Assembly: GCA_050012775.1 (NCBI GenBank)
Contig: JBEKGN010000007.1
Span: forward strand, 1-64,000
Length of the DNA: 64,000 nucleotides
Origin: Roseiarcus sp050012775
GTDB lineage: Bacteria > Pseudomonadota > Alphaproteobacteria > Rhizobiales > Beijerinckiaceae
Direction: 5' to 3'
Part shown: positions 17,944-25,005 of the stretch, in pieces
How positions within the stretch are numbered: position 1 is the stretch's first letter
Layout of the letters: each line of letters starts with the position of its first letter
The notes under the pieces: generated by a model
What the model saw: only the letters and a program-made list of their open reading frames with translations
Database searches by the model: none
What the model was told of the DNA's origin: nothing
Made by a program: the position numbers and the translations under genes

Positions 17944-18366
17944 TTACGGGGCGGCCGGCACGGTGATGTTTGTTATGCTCGTCCCGTCGTTGACGCTGAT
18001 CTCGATCTCACCGGCGACGGTTTTGAAGGAAACCGTCGTTCCCCCGAACGTGTAGGTGCCGCTCGTCTGAGCGTTGGGGCCGAAGATCGCCTGCGTGATC
18101 TGATTGGCAAGCGACGCGTACAGCTGACTCGTCAATTCGCTAGCGAACTGCTGCCCGGCGGTGAGGCCCGCGCTCGCCGAGGAGCTGCTCTGAGCGAACT
18201 GATTTTGCGCCTGCGCCTGCGACAACAGCCAGCTGCCGTTCAGCGGGCTGCCGCCGAAGGCTGGGTTGACGGGCGTGTAGATGATGTTCCCAGCGCTGGC
18301 GGCGCCGGAAACCATCAAGAGCGCCGCCGCGGCCAGCGCCGTCGATCGAGAACGAGAACGAAACAT
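17944..18366 (-). CDS. csgF: Curli assembly protein CsgF
   Basis: A 140-residue periplasmic protein. After a signal peptide ending ASA it starts GNIIYTPVNPAFGGSPLNGS, the CsgF segment that inserts into the CsgG pore and forms its second constriction; NPAFGG-x-P is the family hallmark. A Gln/Ser-rich middle and a C-terminal beta-rich end follow. In curli systems CsgF places the nucleator CsgB at the cell surface. The gene starts three bases after the small CsgB-like curlin gene, so the two are coupled. Confidence 0.93.
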   Translation of the reverse strand: MFRSRSRSTALAAAALLMVSGAASAGNIIYTPVNPAFGGSPLNGSWLLSQAQAQNQFAQSSSSASAGLTAGQQFASELTSQLYASLANQITQAIFGPNAQTSGTYTFGGTTVSFKTVAGEIEISVNDGTSITNITVPAAP

Positions 18367-18369
18367 CGA

Positions 18370-18849
18370 TCACTTAGCTCCAATCTGCAGCACGCTGATG
18401 CTTTTGCCATTGCCGATTTCAGTCAGGCTGTAACTCAAACCGACGCCGATTTGGGTTTGCGAGACGGTGTCGCCCTGGCCGGACACCGTCAGGCTGACGC
18501 TGTCGCTATTGCCGATTTGCGTCGTGGCGACGCGGTTGAGATCGCCGGTGACGGCGAGCGTCGACACATTGAAAGCGCCCGACTGAATTTGACTGGTGCT
18601 GTTCCCCGCGCCCTGCACATCCACGGTCGCGACATTGTTTTGCCCGACTTGCGTGATGACGGAGAGGTTGCCGCCCGTCGCCGGGCTCGGGAACACCAGG
18701 GCGGTCGGCAGCGCCTTGCCGCCGACGAGGAGATAGGTGGAGAGATCGGTATAGTTCGAATCGATCTGGGCGCTCTGCGCGAATGCGGCCTGCGTCGCCA
18801 GCGTCGCGACGACGATCGCGCACAGCAGCCGTGGCGACTTCTCATTCAT
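18370..18849 (-). CDS. Small curlin-repeat protein (CsgB-like)
   Basis: A 159-residue exported protein with a signal peptide ending AFAQ (about residue 22) and about four imperfect curlin units of the Q-x-G-x-x-N type: ITQVGQNNVATV, TTQIGNSDSVSL, SQTQIGVGL and LTEIGNGKSISVLQIG. It is much shorter than the two large curlins upstream and lies next to csgF, which suggests the nucleator (CsgB) role. That division of labour is inferred. The ATG at 18849 (MNEKSPRLL) is preferred over a 45-residue in-frame upstream extension lying in csgH. Its start overlaps the csgH stop. Confidence 0.85.
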   Translation of the reverse strand: MNEKSPRLLCAIVVATLATQAAFAQSAQIDSNYTDLSTYLLVGGKALPTALVFPSPATGGNLSVITQVGQNNVATVDVQGAGNSTSQIQSGAFNVSTLAVTGDLNRVATTQIGNSDSVSLTVSGQGDTVSQTQIGVGLSYSLTEIGNGKSISVLQIGAK

Positions 18850-19168
18850 CGGACTTCTCGTCGAAGTGGCAGGTGAAAGACTGGTCGAGCGCCTCGCCAC
18901 TGAGGCGCGCGAGTATACGGCTTCCCCTAGGGAAATCAACGGTCGCCGAGCCGACGAAGGCGGGTTCGTTCGCGGACGTCGCAAACGCCCCGGACTGCGC
19001 GATCCGCGAGGTTCCGCTGCGGCTCTCTTTTATGATTTCGAGGCGATAATGGCCGGACGCGGGCTCTTGGCTGACGATCCGGCCGCGCAGCCCTAACGAC
19101 GCTCCGGAACGCGCCGCCTCGACGGAGCAGACGATCGCCGGAGGAACATCGGCGCTTGCGGCGTCCAT
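18842..19168 (-). CDS. csgH: CsgH-like curli chaperone
   Basis: A 108-residue beta-rich protein resembling CsgH, the alphaproteobacterial counterpart of CsgC, which stops premature curlin polymerisation. The core is CSVEAARSGASLGLRGRIVS, HYRLEIIKESRSGTSRIAQS and FPRGSRILARLSGE. The ATG at 19168 has an excellent GGAGGG Shine-Dalgarno. No signal peptide is visible before the domain (MDAASADVPPAIV), although the family is expected in the periplasm; this is unusual. The gene's end overlaps the small curlin gene, and its leader contains the stem-loop at 19191-19214. Confidence 0.8.
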   Translation of the reverse strand: MDAASADVPPAIVCSVEAARSGASLGLRGRIVSQEPASGHYRLEIIKESRSGTSRIAQSGAFATSANEPAFVGSATVDFPRGSRILARLSGEALDQSFTCHFDEKSDE

Positions 19169-19190
19169 CGCGCATCCCTCCTGATGAAAT

Positions 19191-19214
19191 GGGTGAGGCG
19201 CGAACGCCTCACCC
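19191..19214 (-). promoter_or_regulatory. 3' stem-loop between curlin 1 and csgH
   Basis: A perfect 10-bp stem (GGGTGAGGCG / CGCCTCACCC) with a four-base loop, UUCG in the minus-strand RNA, starts 13 bases after the curlin 1 stop codon. The tract after it (ATTTCATC) is a poor U-run. It is therefore more likely a partial terminator or an mRNA 3'-end stabiliser, keeping curlin mRNA in excess over csgH-csgG. An identical copy lies behind curlin 2. Confidence 0.85.
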
Positions 19215-19227
19215 TTGTCAGCATAGA

Positions 19228-20556
19228 TCAGTGCTGAGTGACGGTCGCGGTATTGCCCGTGCCGCTTTGCGTGGTGCTTGACATGTTATGGTTACCGTCC
19301 TGAATCACAGTGACCGAGTTGTTCGAACCGTTCTGTGAATAGAACGCGACATCATAGCTCCCGCTCTGGGTGACCGTCGCGGTGTTCTGAAGCCCCGACG
19401 TGCCACCAAACTGGGAGCCAACGCTCTTGTCACCATAGCCGCTTTGCGTGATCGTCGCCAGCGAGTACCCATCCTGATTGTTGTAGATATACCCATCGGA
19501 ATTGGTTTGACTCGCAACCAACTGGGCATTGTTTCCCTGGAAGTTCAACACTTTATTGTAGTTGCCGTAATTCGACGACGTATCTTGGTTAATGAGTGCC
19601 GTCGATCCGTCTCCGTATTGAGCGGACCAAATAGCATTACCCGTACCAAACTGTGCGCCATTCAGCTCGTTGTTGGAGGCGCCACTCTGCCAAGAGTTAA
19701 GCAGGTTGTAGTTGCCGGTTTGCACAAACGGATTATCGTTGGCGTACGCATTCGTGCCCGCCATGCCGATTGCGTTGTTGTTCCCAGTCTGCCACGAGTT
19801 GGCAATATTGTCAGATCCATTCTGCCAGATGTTGGCGGCGAGGAGAGAGCCGTTCTGATTGATCGCCAGCTTATTCGAATCGCCGCCGCCCTGGATGGCG
19901 ACAGCGTAATTTACATTGGTGCCGCTCTGTGAGACCCAAACGGTGTTGTCGTCGCCACCGAGCGGATAATAATGGCCATAAGCGTCAGCGGCCGGCACCG
20001 ACGGGTCGACGCTCTGCCTAACGAAAACATATCCATTGTCGTTGACGTCCTGCGTCACTGTCATCTTGTTGCCAGTGCCGCCCTGAGCGAGATCGAAGAC
20101 GTTACTGTTGCCGTTCTGGGTGAGCGAGATCGTGCTGGAGTACGCTGTCGTGTCCTGCACTATCGAGTTGTAGACGCTATCATTGTTCCACGCAGGAGAG
20201 GCGGGCTGGCCGTTGTTCGACCCCGCCTGCTGCAACGTGACGTCGCTGTACTGTCCCGCTTGGCTGATGTTCGCAGTGTTGTCCGTGCCCTGCTGGAATC
20301 CGGGCATCACTGAGTTGTTATTTCCCGTCTGGGTGACGGACAGGACATTTCCGCCAGTGCCGCTTGTATCGTTCCCCTGAACGAACGCGTTGTTGTGGCC
20401 GCTCGTGCCGACGGTATTGTCAGTTCCCGATTGTGTGATCGTTGCGCCCTGGTCGGTGCCAGTCTGATCGAGATAGACCGTATTGCTGTCCGCCCAAGCC
20501 GACGATGCGACCGCGAGACTCAAAGTGCTTGCCGAAATGAGAAGAATCTTTTTCAT
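19228..20556 (-). CDS. Large curlin-repeat amyloid protein, copy 1 (CsgA-like)
   Basis: A 442-residue exported protein made almost wholly of imperfect Gln/Asn/Gly-rich curlin units (Q-x-G-x-x-N: ITQSGTDNTV, VTQTGNNNSV, ISQAGQYSDV, VTQSGSYDVA and about fifteen more). It begins with a signal peptide MKKILLISASTLSLAVASSA and ends in the regular repeat TTQSGTGNTATVTQH. Classical CsgA has about five repeats in 150 residues, so this is roughly a threefold expansion. It should be the main fibre subunit, exported through CsgG. It lies in the curli operon and is a tandem paralogue of 20912-22282. Confidence 0.9.
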   Translation of the reverse strand: MKKILLISASTLSLAVASSAWADSNTVYLDQTGTDQGATITQSGTDNTVGTSGHNNAFVQGNDTSGTGGNVLSVTQTGNNNSVMPGFQQGTDNTANISQAGQYSDVTLQQAGSNNGQPASPAWNNDSVYNSIVQDTTAYSSTISLTQNGNSNVFDLAQGGTGNKMTVTQDVNDNGYVFVRQSVDPSVPAADAYGHYYPLGGDDNTVWVSQSGTNVNYAVAIQGGGDSNKLAINQNGSLLAANIWQNGSDNIANSWQTGNNNAIGMAGTNAYANDNPFVQTGNYNLLNSWQSGASNNELNGAQFGTGNAIWSAQYGDGSTALINQDTSSNYGNYNKVLNFQGNNAQLVASQTNSDGYIYNNQDGYSLATITQSGYGDKSVGSQFGGTSGLQNTATVTQSGSYDVAFYSQNGSNNSVTVIQDGNHNMSSTTQSGTGNTATVTQH

Positions 20557-20617
20557 GAATGGCTCCCCTTCACTTTCCGGGGACGCGGCTGCGCCCCGAG
20601 TTTGACGTCGTTCGCAA

Positions 20618-20639
20618 GTCCTACTGGCCTCGGTAGGAC
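20618..20639 (-). promoter_or_regulatory. Inverted repeat upstream of curlin 1
   Basis: A perfect 7-bp inverted repeat (GTCCTAC / GTAGGAC) with an 8-base spacer (TGGCCTCG) lies 62 bases upstream of the curlin 1 start codon. Nearly the same sequence sits at the same distance upstream of curlin 2. It could be a regulator operator or a 5'-leader hairpin. Confidence 0.65.
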
Positions 20640-20884
20640 GTTAACGACTTGTTAGGGATAGGCGGTTTTCACAACCTTCAGGTTGATTCGAATCAATTTT
20701 ATGATTTAAGCTAGGCGCCCCGCAGAGCTTGCCTTACGGCTATTTCGGATTCATTTCCCTACGCTCGTCAGAATGGGACGCACAACTTCACTGTGCCCTA
20801 GATTACTCTGGGGCAACGCTCAATCGGAGGAGCCGTCAATCAAAACGCGGGCCGCAGGCCCATCGCGGATCCCCCTGGCAAAAC

Positions 20885-20908
20885 GGGTGAGGCGCGAACG
20901 CCTCACCC
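20885..20908 (-). promoter_or_regulatory. 3' stem-loop behind curlin 2
   Basis: The stem-loop has the same sequence as that at 19191-19214 (10-bp stem, UUCG loop in the RNA) and begins three bases after the current curlin 2 stop codon. On the minus strand it is followed by GTTTTGCC, a weak U-tract, and then by a stretch similar to the csgH ribosome-binding region. The repeat marks the boundary of the curlin tandem duplication. Confidence 0.85.
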
Positions 20909-20911
20909 CAA

Positions 20912-22282
20912 TCAGCACAGATTAGTGCTGAGTGACTTAGTGCTGAGTGACGGTCGCGGAGTTTCCGCTGCCCGTCTCAAAGTGCTTGATACGTCGTGGC
21001 CGCCAGTCTGGGTCACACCAACGGTGTTGCTCGAACCGCTCTGTGAATAGAACGCGACGTCATAACTCCCGCCCTGGCTGACGGTCGCGGTATTCTGAAG
21101 TCCCGAGGAGGGGCCACCGAACTGGTTGCCAGTGCTGCTGTCGTGATAACCATTCTGCGTGATCGTCGCCAGTGCATACCCGTCCTGATTGTTGTAGATA
21201 TACCCATCGGAGTTGGTCTGAGTCGCAACCAACTGGGAATTGCTTCCCTGGACGTTCACCACTGTGTTGTCGCTACCCCAACTCGACGAATTATCCTGAT
21301 GGATCACGGCCGACGACCCAGTTCCGTATTGACCGGACAAAATCTGGTTATCCGAGCCATATTGGTAGCCATTCAGGAGGTTGTCGGAGCCGCCCTGAAA
21401 AGCGGCAAGCCCATTGTGGCTGCCGGTCTGCACGAACGGCGTATCCGTGGCTGGCACCACCAAAATGGTCGAGCTGACGCCAATCACGTTATGATTGCCG
21501 GTCTGGTAGGACGCGGCGTAATTGCCGTTTCCGATTTGCCAGATATTGGCGCCGAGGTAGTCGCCATTCTGGTTGATCGTCAGGTTATTGCCATTCCCGG
21601 CGCCCTGCACGGCGACGGCGTAATTTGCCGGCCCGCCTGTCTGTGAGACCGAAGCGGTGTTGTCGCTGCCGTACATGGGAAAAATTAGACCGGAGTCGTC
21701 AATCGGCGGCGTCAGCACCGCGACCGCCTGCCTCACAAAAGCAAACCCGACACTGTCGCCGTCCTGCGTCACAAACGTTTTGTTGTCGGCGCCGCCCTGA
21801 CCGAGATCGAAGACGTTATAGCTGCCGTTCTGCGTGAGCGTGATCTTGCTGCCGCTCGCGGAATAGTCCTGCGATATGCCATTGTAGACGCTTGGATCAT
21901 TGGTCCAGCCCCAGCCAGCGGCGGGCGTCCCATTCCCAGTGCCGGTCTGCTGCAGCTCGACGTCGCTTTGATAGCCCGCCTGGCTGATGTTCGCGGTGTT
22001 GCCTGCGCCCTGCTGGAATCCGGGAGAGTCCTTCGACACCGAGTTGTCGTTTCCCGTCTGGGTGATCGTCAGGCTATTTCCGGAGGAGCCGGCGTGCACG
22101 CCATTCCCTTGAGCGAACGGGTCGAGGGCCGTGCCGACGGTGTTGCCATTATTGCTTTGCGTGACCGTCGCCGTCTCGTCGACGCCAGTCTGATCGAGAT
22201 AGACCTTATTGCTGTCCGCGAAAGCGGACGACGCGGCCGCGAGGCTCAAGGCGCTTGCAGAAACGAGAAGAATCTTTTTCAT
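20912..22282 (-). CDS. Large curlin-repeat amyloid protein, copy 2 (C-terminus frameshifted)
   Basis: A 456-residue paralogue of the neighbouring large curlin, with almost the same signal peptide (MKKILLVSASALSLAAASSA) and the same order of about twenty Q-x-G-x-x-N units. The last repeat differs. Compared with copy 1, one base is missing at about 20974-20984, so the frame leaves the curlin repeat (VGVTQTGGHDVSSTLRRAAE) and ends with an unrelated tail closing in STNLC. In the other frame the sequence reads TGSGNSATVTQH and stops at 20937-20939. The tail also contains a tandem duplication of the ancestral end. A sequencing error is possible. The protein is probably still exportable. Confidence 0.85.
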   Translation of the reverse strand: MKKILLVSASALSLAAASSAFADSNKVYLDQTGVDETATVTQSNNGNTVGTALDPFAQGNGVHAGSSGNSLTITQTGNDNSVSKDSPGFQQGAGNTANISQAGYQSDVELQQTGTGNGTPAAGWGWTNDPSVYNGISQDYSASGSKITLTQNGSYNVFDLGQGGADNKTFVTQDGDSVGFAFVRQAVAVLTPPIDDSGLIFPMYGSDNTASVSQTGGPANYAVAVQGAGNGNNLTINQNGDYLGANIWQIGNGNYAASYQTGNHNVIGVSSTILVVPATDTPFVQTGSHNGLAAFQGGSDNLLNGYQYGSDNQILSGQYGTGSSAVIHQDNSSSWGSDNTVVNVQGSNSQLVATQTNSDGYIYNNQDGYALATITQNGYHDSSTGNQFGGPSSGLQNTATVSQGGSYDVAFYSQSGSSNTVGVTQTGGHDVSSTLRRAAETPRPSLSTKSLSTNLC

Positions 22283-22345
22283 GAATCGCTCCTCTTCACT
22301 CTTGAGCCGCGCCGCCGCACGCCGCTCCCGACATTGCTCGCAAGA

Positions 22346-22362
22346 CCTACTGGCCTCGGTAG
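22346..22362 (-). promoter_or_regulatory. Inverted repeat upstream of curlin 2
   Basis: CCTAC-TGGCCTCG-GTAG lies 64 bases upstream of the curlin 2 start. It corresponds to the element at 20618-20639, with the identical 8-base spacer and one arm slightly degraded. Conservation of sequence and distance suggests shared control of the two curlin genes. Confidence 0.6.
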
Positions 22363-22382
22363 AGTGTTAACGAGTTATTAAC

Positions 22383-22894
22383 GATAGGCGCCTTTCATTT
22401 CACGGATCAACGCGCGAATTGACGCATAGGCAATAAGTTGACCCGAATCACTTTTACGTTTCACAATGGGGCCGTCGCCAGATTCAGCCCGGCGACTATT
22501 TCTCGTGTATTTACTTCTACTTGGCGCGCAACTAAGAGCAATTCTAACAGCAGTAACAGGGATTCTAAGGTGCGCGGGATCGCCTTGCGGCGACGTTCGA
22601 TCGGAGCAATTGTCAAGAAGAAGGCGAGCCGCATGACGTTGGGGAACGCAGTGGCGCCTTCCCGGGCGACGCGGGGCGGACGGCCGCCGGTCGTCGGTCC
22701 TGTCGCGATGTCAAGGCTGCCGCTCTTGCAGGCGACGATCGCGATGCGGCGGCCATCGACCGCGACGGCTTCGCTCGCGGCCGCAGGCCCATCGCGCTTG
22801 CGGAGGCGCGGCAGGAGGCGCTAAGGAAGCCTTACGGAAGCGCTAGGGAAAGCGAACCCGTTCGTGTTCGCTGTGAGAAGCCGGAGTGTCCGCG
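22383..22894. other. About 510 bp without a supported gene; curli promoter side
   Basis: The part nearest curlin 2 (22383-22560) is AT-rich and should contain the minus-strand curli promoter. A 128-codon open frame at 22438-22824 (plus) has no signal peptide, no domain and Arg/Ser-rich composition, and looks spurious. A 17-base sequence at 22790-22806 (GCCGCAGGCCCATCGCG) is repeated exactly at 20851-20867, a possible relic of the curlin duplication. Confidence 0.5.
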
Positions 22895-23614
22895 ATGCGT
22901 ATCCAAGTCTTCGGACGGCCTTTGTTTGCATGGGCGGCGGGCGCAACGGCGTGGCTGCTTATGGGAACCGCGTTCGGACAACAGGCGGCGCCCAGCGGCC
23001 CGCCCAATCCCGCGCCCGAACATCCCGCTGCGGAAGGCGCCGCCCCTGGTCACGACCGCGCCGCGCCGAAATGCGACGCGGCCTGCGTGCGCGTCAACAT
23101 GGATCGTGCGGCGCAGGCCTGCGCGCGACCGATCGAGGCGCAGGCGCCGATCGACTACGATTGGCTGACGCGTCCGTTCGCCGGCCTGTTCCAGGAGGCC
23201 GATCCCTCCGACGACAAGTCCGCGGTCGCCGTCTATCGCGGCGACTCGATCCGCTTCATGAATCCGCAGAAGGAGTGGGTGCGGGTCACTTACGAATGCG
23301 CATTCGATACGGATGCGCATAAGGTGATGGGCGTGCGCGTCCGACCCGGGCGACTCAATCAACCCCCGCAGGTCGGTTCCGCCCCGCAGATCGCGCCGAA
23401 AGGCGCCGCGGCCGGCCCTGCGCCCGCGACGAACGCGAGCGCCGCCCCGGACGCCGCGAAGTCGCCGCAACCCAAAGCCGAAGCGTTGGCCGCCGCCATC
23501 GCCGAAGCCGTGCACAACCGTCAGCAACATCCTACGGCGTCGACGAAAAAGGTGCGAATTGGCGAGCCTAGCGCCATCGCTATCCAGCAGGTCAACCCCA
23601 ACCGCGCGCAGTGA
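22895..23614 (+). CDS. Secreted Ala/Pro-rich hypothetical protein
   Basis: A 239-residue protein with a signal peptide (RIQVFGRPLFAWAAGATAWL then LMGTAFGQ, cleavage near residue 27). A compact region follows at about 55-145 with two cysteine pairs (KCDAACVRV, ACARP, YECAF) and the phrase VAVYRGDSIRFMNPQKEWVR. The C-terminal part is low-complexity Ala/Pro. The ATG at 22895 is chosen; a GTG nine bases earlier is possible. No family recognised; probably periplasmic. It is divergent from the curli operon, but no link is shown. Confidence 0.7.
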   Translation: MRIQVFGRPLFAWAAGATAWLLMGTAFGQQAAPSGPPNPAPEHPAAEGAAPGHDRAAPKCDAACVRVNMDRAAQACARPIEAQAPIDYDWLTRPFAGLFQEADPSDDKSAVAVYRGDSIRFMNPQKEWVRVTYECAFDTDAHKVMGVRVRPGRLNQPPQVGSAPQIAPKGAAAGPAPATNASAAPDAAKSPQPKAEALAAAIAEAVHNRQQHPTASTKKVRIGEPSAIAIQQVNPNRAQ

Positions 23615-23749
23615 GGGCGAGGATCACGCCGACAGCCTGCTTAATCCCGGTATGACGTAAGCGGCGGGCGACGAAGACGTCAAGCAAGCCATCGCCGCGG
23701 CCCGCGACGCGGGCAAAGCAACCGCTCCCGATCGGCGCGGCCGCCGCTA

Positions 23750-24154
23750 TCATCCCGGCGAGGAATCCTCGGGCGACGGCATGAAGACTCCCGTCGCTTC
23801 GTCCATCCAGATCAGATGGTCGTGCACGGCCTTGACGCCCGCCACGTTCTGCGCGAGCGCAAGCAGCGCCTGGCGATGATGCTCGCTCGGAGTCGTCCCG
23901 CGCAATTCCACGACGCCGTCGTGAACGCTGACGCTGATCAAGGGGTGGCGGATTCCACCCTTGGCGTCGAGTTGAGAGGAGACCGCCCTGCGGATTTCGG
24001 CGTCCTCAGGCGTCTCTTCCGCATCGCATGCGCTCAACAGGATCTCGGCGAGCGCGCGATGGAACGAATCCATCGCCGGCATGTCGCCGACCTGCGATTG
24101 AAGAGCCCGCCCGATCGCTCTGGCGATGTTGGCGTCAAGCAGGATGTCGGCCAT
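23750..24154 (-). CDS. BON-domain protein
   Basis: A 134-residue protein with one BON domain at about 50-118: DAEIRRAVSSQLDAKGGIRH, ISVSVHDGVVELRGTTPSEH and AQNVAGVKAVHDHLIW. BON domains bind lipid or act in osmotic-stress and envelope proteins. No signal peptide is seen, so the location is uncertain. The ATG at 24154 follows GGAGGAG. It lies alone downstream of recO on the same strand with a 75-base gap. Confidence 0.85.
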   Translation of the reverse strand: MADILLDANIARAIGRALQSQVGDMPAMDSFHRALAEILLSACDAEETPEDAEIRRAVSSQLDAKGGIRHPLISVSVHDGVVELRGTTPSEHHRQALLALAQNVAGVKAVHDHLIWMDEATGVFMPSPEDSSPG

Positions 24155-24229
24155 GTCCCAACTCCTCCCGTCCTCGGTCTTCTCGACGCGCGACGGCGCC
24201 CCGGCTCGACCGCAAAGAGCAATCTATAG

Positions 24230-24991
24230 TCATTGTGAAGGCGTTGAGGAAGCGGACATCGACGCGCCCTCCTTCGCCGCCGCCGCGAGGAACGCGCGCC
24301 GCGAATCCGGCAGTGGCAGGCCGCGCGGGGCGAAGAGATCGCGCGTCAGGAAGAAGCCGGTCAGGCGGAACGCGTCGGCGATCTCGGCGGCCTTGGGCGC
24401 CGGCGCCTCGGCGCCGGGGTGCAAGAAAGCGGGCAGCGGCAGCAGCCGCTCCCGCCACAGCGCGCCTGCCGAAGCGCTGACGGCGCGGCCCGACTTCGGC
24501 GAGACATAGATCAGATCCTCGCGCGAGCCGGTCGCCGCGCAGCGCTCGAGATCGAGGGAAAAGCCGCATTCGGCGAGCACCTGCGCCTCGAAACGCGCGA
24601 CCAGCGCCGGCGCGAGGCTGACGTCGTCGAGATGATCGGCGATCAATCCCAGCGCTTCGAACAGTCGCTCGTGCGGATCGCGCTCGGGCAACAGGCGCAG
24701 GAGAGCGCCGAGATAGCCGACGCCGGAGAGCGCGAGGCCGCTCGCGATCAGGCGTCCGGCCCGCAGCGCCAGCGGCTCGACGGCGTAGGCGCCGAGATGT
24801 TCGTCGAGGCGCGCGCGCCAGACGAGGCCGAGACTGTTGCCGGGCTGCAGCGCGCTTTGCAGACGGGTCGACCGGCCGCCGCGCACGAGGCCGAGATGGC
24901 GTCCATGCGCGCGGGTCATCGCCTCGACGATCGCCGAGCTCTCGCCATGGCGGCGCACGCCGATGACGATGCCTTCGTCGCGCCATTCCAT
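24230..24991 (-). CDS. recO: DNA repair protein RecO
   Basis: A 253-residue RecO, which with RecF/RecR loads RecA onto SSB-coated single-stranded DNA. The N-terminal OB fold starts MEWRDEGIVIGVRRHGESSA, then VEAMTRAHGRHLGLVRGG. The helical C-domain has RFEAQVLAECGFSLDLERCA. The zinc-finger cysteines of some RecO proteins are reduced to one pair, as is common in this class. The ATG at 24991 was chosen because the longer open frame runs into the MFS gene. It follows the MFS transporter by 14 bases and is probably cotranscribed. Confidence 0.93.
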   Translation of the reverse strand: MEWRDEGIVIGVRRHGESSAIVEAMTRAHGRHLGLVRGGRSTRLQSALQPGNSLGLVWRARLDEHLGAYAVEPLALRAGRLIASGLALSGVGYLGALLRLLPERDPHERLFEALGLIADHLDDVSLAPALVARFEAQVLAECGFSLDLERCAATGSREDLIYVSPKSGRAVSASAGALWRERLLPLPAFLHPGAEAPAPKAAEIADAFRLTGFFLTRDLFAPRGLPLPDSRRAFLAAAAKEGASMSASSTPSQ

Positions 24992-25005
24992 CGCGCCGCT
25001 CCGAC

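Noticed and set aside
19228..22282. Phase-variable curlin through a slippage tract
   Set aside because: The frameshift position has no homopolymer or short repeat tract, so a simple deletion or an assembly error is more likely than phase variation.
22438..22824. A 128-codon plus-strand frame near the curli promoter
   Set aside because: Ser/Arg-rich, no ribosome site or domain, and it crosses a region expected to be regulatory.
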